Of a DNA stretch of 10,150 bases, positions 6,605 through 10,150 are shown in pieces. The DNA is from Chloroflexota bacterium (GTDB lineage: Bacteria > Chloroflexota > Dehalococcoidia > Lucifugimonadales > JAPUKM01): positions 1-10,150 of the forward strand of contig JAPUKM010000063.1 of assembly GCA_027295645.1 (NCBI GenBank), given 5' to 3'. Below the pieces are notes generated by a model, which made no database searches, was not told the DNA's origin, and was given only the letters and a program-made list of their open reading frames with translations. Within the stretch, counting starts at the first letter, position 1. The number at the start of each line of letters is the position of its first letter. The position numbers were made by a program, and so were the translations under genes.

Positions 6605-7258
6605 ATGGCCCGGGAAAAGGCGGAGCGTTCACGGGTAATACCAGAGGTCCCGGAGGTGGTCGTCATGCGCCTGCCTCTGTATCTCAGGACCCTTGTTCAA
6701 CTCTCCCAGCGTGGTGTAGAGGTGGTAAGTTCACAGCAGCTGGGGCAGCAGCTCCAGATGACCCCTGCTCAGATACGCAAGGATCTGAGCTACTTTGGCC
6801 GCTTCGGCAGACAGGGACGAGGCTACTCCGTTAAATACCTGTTGGAGGAGTTGCGCCAGATCCTTGGACTGGAGAGGGAGTGGGACGTGGGACTCGTGGG
6901 TGTTGGCCGGCTGGGGCGAGCTATTATCAGCTACGCCGGGATGGCCCCCGAAGGGTTTCACATAGTAGCCGCCTTCGATGCCGATCCCCGTCAGGTGGGC
7001 CAGACCGTCGGCGGTATCACCGTGCAGTCTATGGACCATCTTCAAGAGAGCATCAAAGCCACGGATACCCGGATCGCCATTGTTGCTGTGCCCGCCGCCC
7101 ACGCCCAGGAGGTCATTGATCGGCTGGTGGAGTGTGACGTCCGCGCTATCCTGAACTACGCCCCCATACCCGCACTGGTCCCGCCACCGGTCAAGCTACG
7201 CAACATCGACCCGGTCCTGGCCCTTCAATCGATGACCTACTACCTGCGGTCGTTGTAG
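6605..7258 (+). CDS. rex: Redox-sensing transcriptional repressor Rex
   Basis: This 217-residue cytoplasmic repressor reads the NADH/NAD+ ratio: it binds operator DNA when NADH is low and lets go when NADH rises. The N-terminal winged helix-turn-helix covers about residues 20-80, with LPLYLRTL (23-30) and QIRKDLSYFGRFGRQGRGY (56-74), both hallmarks of Rex. The Rossmann domain follows, with the dinucleotide motif GVGRLG (99-104) and the acidic end AAFDADP (122-128). The C-terminal LRNIDPVLALQSMTYYL (198-214) is the swapped helix region typical of the family. Length is normal. The start at 6605 has GGAG at 6591-6594, 10 nt upstream. It is transcribed divergently from the DUF503-helicase unit and convergently with the AceE-like gene, 33 nt away. 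A Rex-type operator lies in its own promoter. Confidence 0.95.
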   Translation: MAREKAERSRVIPEVPEVVVMRLPLYLRTLVQLSQRGVEVVSSQQLGQQLQMTPAQIRKDLSYFGRFGRQGRGYSVKYLLEELRQILGLEREWDVGLVGVGRLGRAIISYAGMAPEGFHIVAAFDADPRQVGQTVGGITVQSMDHLQESIKATDTRIAIVAVPAAHAQEVIDRLVECDVRAILNYAPIPALVPPPVKLRNIDPVLALQSMTYYLRSL

Positions 7259-7291
7259 AACGGTCCTCACCCTCAACGGGCACGGACGCGA

Positions 7292-9682
7292 CTACCTGGA
7301 ACCCTCCAGCGCCCCAAAGCAGGTTTCCACCATGCTGTCTATATCGATCTGGTACTCACGGTAGAGGTCTTGCATGGCGCCAGACTGACCAAACTCAGTT
7401 ACCCCCAGAGGGAATGTCCTTGTACCCAGGGCACCGCCTATCCAGGCCAGCGCGTGGGGATGGCCATCCAGGACGGTGACGGCGGGAACGGTCCATTCCT
7501 GCGATGATAGTACATCCTTGAGGAACGGGAGCGAACCGTCCACGCCCCTCGTTGTGACGGAGACCGACTCCCGGTACCATCGAAACAGCCGGTCGGCAGA
7601 GGTGACGTTGATGACGTTGGCGAACACACCCTCCTGACGCAGGAAGCGGCTCGCCTCAATGGCGTCCGGGACCAGAACACCGCTAACGAAGATGTTGACC
7701 ACGTTGCTCCCCGGCCTGTACCCATTCTCACCGCTGAGATCGAGGAGTCGATATGCCCCCCGTAGTACCTGCTGGCGCAGACGCTCCCTGGAATCGGCAT
7801 CTTCGGGAAGATTCAGAAGCGTTTGGTCCACCCGCCTTGTTGAGAGGCGCAAATAGGCCGATTCCTCACGACGGCGAATCTGCTCTAGAGCGTGGAGGAG
7901 TATCCACTCCAGCTCCTGCGCAAAGCATGGCTCGTAGAATGTGACGCCTGGCAGCTCTATGCCGATGCCAGGTGTCACCGTGGACTGGTGTACTCCACCT
8001 TCGCGGGCCAGAGTGACTCCGGATGGCGTGCCAACGGCAATGAAGCGCGCGCCGGAGTATATGTTGAACATGAACCCTTCCAAGGCACGACATATGAACG
8101 GGTCGTAGAGGGTGCCGATGGGGAACAGCAGTTCGCCGGACATCTCAAAGGCCAGGCCAAGCTGCCCAAGGAGCATGAAGAGGTTGTTCTCGGAGATCCC
8201 AAGCTCTATGTGCCGCCCCTTGGGACTCTCCTCCCATCTGAGTGACCTGGTAATCCCCTCTTCAGGAAGAGCTTCCTTCTCCTCCCGTGCCCACACACCC
8301 GCCTTGTTGATCCATCCTCCAAGATTGGTGGAGCTTGCTACGTCCGGGCTCACCGTGACGATCCTCTCCGCCGCATCCGGGATGTCACGAGCGATGTCCG
8401 TGAGGATCAGGCCGAACGCCTGTTGGGTGGTCATTGTACCTCCGTACGCATGGCCCAACGTAGTCGGAATGGCAAGATCGGGAGGAACGCTTTCGGTACT
8501 GTTCCCTGATCGCAATCGCTCGCCCGCTTGAATACAGAAGCGGCCGACGGCGCTCTGGGGGTCGAACCCGGACCAGATTTCGTCCTCACCCACGCCCAGC
8601 TGCTCCCTCAGCTCATCCATGCCCTCCTGGGAGACCAGCACCGAGTGATTCTGCGGATCACCCATCGACGGCAGCCGCCAACCCTTTAATGTATAAGCGA
8701 ACACCACACCCGGCCTATCCACGCTATCCACCTTCTCAAACGCCTCGCGGAGCACGGCGAAGTCGTGACCGCCAAGATTCTGGAAGATATCCTGAAGCTC
8801 CCGGTCATCCCACTGACTGATGAGCTTGGTGAACTCATTCGGATCGCGGCTGAAGCCAGGCAGCAACTCTCGCAGGGCTCCAAGGGGAAGCCGCAGTAAA
8901 CGATGGTAGACCTCGTTGGACATATCATCGATGCAGTACCGCAGCAACTCACCGTTGGGCTCCGCAAAGGCCGCCTGGAGCCTCTTCCCGTACTTTGCCT
9001 CCACCACCTCCCAACCGTTGGCGGCAAACATCTCCTGCCACATCTGGACACGGATCCCCGGGATGATTCTATCCAGGCTCTGACGGTTGAGATCAACAAT
9101 CCACATGACGTTTGAGAGCCCGCTCAGCTGTGGCTCAATGATAGCCTCCCACACCGAGCCTTCGTCCAATTCCGCGTCCCCGATGATGGCGATGTACCTG
9201 TGAGGTGATCCCTTTGGGCCGCGCTGATGGCTGAGTAGGTACTGCTCGGTGAGCGCCGCGAAGTTCGGCGCTATTGCTCCGAGACCCATGGAGCCACCGG
9301 AAAAGTCGACCGGGTCGGGGTCTTTGGTCCGGCTGGGGTAGGACTGCAGGCCGTGGAACTCCCGCAGGGTCTTCAAATACTCCTGGTCCAGGTTGCCCAT
9401 AAGGTACTGGATAGCGTGAAAGACCGGCCCTGCGTGGGGCTTCACCAATATACGGTCCCCGGGCTTCATGAAATCAAAGAAGAGGGAGGTCAGCATGGTC
9501 ACAGCTGAAGCGCTCGAGGTCTGATGCCCCCCCACCTTGATACCATCAGGATTGGGGCGAACGTTGTTGGCGTGATGGATCATCTGGGTGGCCAGCCACA
9601 AGAGCTTGTCCTGGACCTTCGCCAGCATGTTGTCGCGGCTGCGCCTGCTTCTGCTAGTTCGGCTCGCAGTGGCGTGTGTCAC
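7292..9682 (-). CDS. aceE: Homodimeric pyruvate dehydrogenase E1 (AceE)-like thiamine-diphosphate enzyme
   Basis: This 796-residue protein has the transketolase-like fold of AceE, the E1 that decarboxylates a 2-oxoacid and passes the acyl group to a lipoyl E2. Seen motifs (GTG numbering) are GGHQTSSAS (51-59), SMGLG (131-135), GDAELDE to DLN (168-199) at the thiamine-diphosphate/magnesium site, NHSVLVS (345-351) with the histidine matching an E. coli catalytic His, ELGISENN (493-500) with the conserved Glu, and GVTEFGQSG (760-768). It is shorter than E. coli AceE (about 887). The usual GDG is GDA, and the second His-rich loop (DGHSH in AceE) is STVTP. I start at GTG 9682 because GGAGG (9691-9695) lies 8 nt before it; an ATG at 9697 lacks such a site and would leave a leader of about 10 nt. 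No E2 or E3 gene adjoins it. The substrate may not be pyruvate. Confidence 0.82.
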   Translation of the reverse strand: MTHATASRTSRSRRSRDNMLAKVQDKLLWLATQMIHHANNVRPNPDGIKVGGHQTSSASAVTMLTSLFFDFMKPGDRILVKPHAGPVFHAIQYLMGNLDQEYLKTLREFHGLQSYPSRTKDPDPVDFSGGSMGLGAIAPNFAALTEQYLLSHQRGPKGSPHRYIAIIGDAELDEGSVWEAIIEPQLSGLSNVMWIVDLNRQSLDRIIPGIRVQMWQEMFAANGWEVVEAKYGKRLQAAFAEPNGELLRYCIDDMSNEVYHRLLRLPLGALRELLPGFSRDPNEFTKLISQWDDRELQDIFQNLGGHDFAVLREAFEKVDSVDRPGVVFAYTLKGWRLPSMGDPQNHSVLVSQEGMDELREQLGVGEDEIWSGFDPQSAVGRFCIQAGERLRSGNSTESVPPDLAIPTTLGHAYGGTMTTQQAFGLILTDIARDIPDAAERIVTVSPDVASSTNLGGWINKAGVWAREEKEALPEEGITRSLRWEESPKGRHIELGISENNLFMLLGQLGLAFEMSGELLFPIGTLYDPFICRALEGFMFNIYSGARFIAVGTPSGVTLAREGGVHQSTVTPGIGIELPGVTFYEPCFAQELEWILLHALEQIRRREESAYLRLSTRRVDQTLLNLPEDADSRERLRQQVLRGAYRLLDLSGENGYRPGSNVVNIFVSGVLVPDAIEASRFLRQEGVFANVINVTSADRLFRWYRESVSVTTRGVDGSLPFLKDVLSSQEWTVPAVTVLDGHPHALAWIGGALGTRTFPLGVTEFGQSGAMQDLYREYQIDIDSMVETCFGALEGSR

Positions 9683-9714
9683 GGCATCCCCCTCCATCAG
9701 AACAGTGTGCCAGG

Positions 9715-9743
9715 ATTATAGCAGCACCCATGAAGGTTGTCCT
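9715..9743 (-). promoter_or_regulatory. Promoter of the AceE-like gene
   Basis: On the minus strand a perfect -10 box TATAAT (9715-9720) lies 17 bases after AGGACA (9738-9743, 4 of 6 matches to the -35). The predicted start near 9708 leaves about 26 nt before the preferred GTG. It gives the gene its own promoter downstream of the phosphofructokinase-like gene. Confidence 0.65.
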
Positions 9744-9829
9744 GAGATTTGTGCAGGAAGACCGACATTACGCCAGGCACGGGTATCCAGTGAGGCTGAG
9801 AGGTGTCCTGGAGGGGGCTCCGGAGTCCC

Positions 9830-10150
9830 TCAGGGGGCTGATGAGAGAAGGCCGACCCGCTCCTCATGAAGCCCGATAATGGGGGCAAATAGGTGCTCCA
9901 GCTCACTGGACTCCACACCGGCTGCCATGGCCAGCTTGGCTTGCATCTCGGGCTGTTCAAGATCGCCTGGCTCCAGGCGGATCATATACTTGCGCGCGAC
10001 TTCATAGTGGGGCGAGTGAATGTCGACCATACGTATGCGTGTTCGGCCGGTAGCGGGATCGCGGAGCTCCTCAAAGGGCATTGTCTTCAGATGTCCCCGC
10101 TCCAAGTAGACCAGGCCTCCTTGGAGCAACCGTGGATCTGTCGATTCCGA
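9830..10150 (-). CDS. 6-phosphofructokinase-like protein, C-terminal end
   Basis: Only the last 106 codons are inside the window; the frame is open through the right edge, so the TTG at 10129 is not its start. The visible part reads LQGG then MPFEELRDPATGRTRIRMVD (about residues 23-42 of the visible part) and YEVARKYMIRLE (48-59). I recognise this from the C-terminal tail of a clade of ATP- or pyrophosphate-dependent phosphofructokinases, which phosphorylate fructose 6-phosphate in glycolysis. The catalytic core lies outside, so the phosphate donor cannot be judged. The gene ends 147 nt before the AceE-like start and runs the same way, but a separate promoter lies between. The call rests on recalled family pattern only and should be checked by search. 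Confidence 0.65.
   Translation of the reverse strand, partial: SESTDPRLLQGGLVYLERGHLKTMPFEELRDPATGRTRIRMVDIHSPHYEVARKYMIRLEPGDLEQPEMQAKLAMAAGVESSELEHLFAPIIGLHEERVGLLSSAP

Noticed and set aside
7259..7291. Terminator between convergent rex and the AceE-like gene
   Set aside because: Only 4-5 bp stems could be found (for example CTGGA/TCCAG at 7296-7309) with no T-tract.
9740..9775. TTTGTG stretch upstream of the AceE promoter as a Rex site
   Set aside because: There is no matching CACAA-type half-site at the right distance.
9813..9830. Hairpin around CTCCGGAG at the end of the phosphofructokinase-like gene
   Set aside because: On the transcribed strand the stem is broken by an A-C mismatch, it overlaps coding sequence up to the stop, and no T-tract follows.

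Overview
The window is a GC-rich (roughly 60%, by eye) bacterial chromosome segment that is tightly packed with housekeeping genes on both strands. No mobile element, CRISPR array, tRNA or rRNA was seen. The mix suggests a non-proteobacterial lineage: a two-subunit glycine dehydrogenase (GcvPA/GcvPB), a Rex redox repressor, a YlxP/DUF503 protein, an MrfA/YprA-type helicase and a cysteine-type CcmE. Chloroflexota of the SAR202/Dehalococcoidia kind is my best guess. That is inference from gene content, not a phylogenetic result.

Layout. (1) 1-3103, minus strand: a glycine-cleavage operon in the order gcvT-gcvH-gcvPA-gcvPB, with gcvPB running off the left edge. The genes are nearly contiguous (a TAATG overlap between gcvT and gcvH, then short gaps), and a good sigma70-type promoter lies just upstream of gcvT. 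(2) 3104-3274: a divergent intergenic region holding the gcv promoter and an opposing promoter for ccmE, with an inverted repeat over the ccmE -35. (3) 3275-3745, plus strand: a stand-alone CcmE heme chaperone with a Cys-x3-Tyr motif in place of the usual His. (4) 3746-3806: a convergent gap made almost entirely of inverted repeats. (5) 3807-6399, minus strand: a two-gene unit, DUF503 followed by a DEAH-box helicase with a C-terminal Cys cluster, overlapping by 11 nt. (6) 6400-6604: a second divergent region, with a promoter for rex that carries a near-consensus Rex operator between its -35 and -10. (7) 6605-7258, plus strand: rex. (8) 7292-9682, minus strand: an AceE-like thiamine-diphosphate E1 enzyme with its own promoter at 9715-9743. 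(9) 9830-10150, minus strand: the C-terminal end of a phosphofructokinase-like gene that enters from the right edge.

How the genes fit together. The phosphofructokinase, the AceE-like pyruvate dehydrogenase E1 and the glycine cleavage system all belong to central carbon metabolism. The last two normally work through lipoyl carrier domains and feed NADH formation through dihydrolipoamide dehydrogenase. Rex senses the NADH/NAD+ ratio, but the only convincing Rex site I see is in its own promoter. I do not see a clearly new multi-gene system. The most unusual items are the lone Cys-type CcmE, the divergent active-site motifs of the AceE-like enzyme, the extended dyad at the rex promoter and the coupling of DUF503 to the repair-type helicase.
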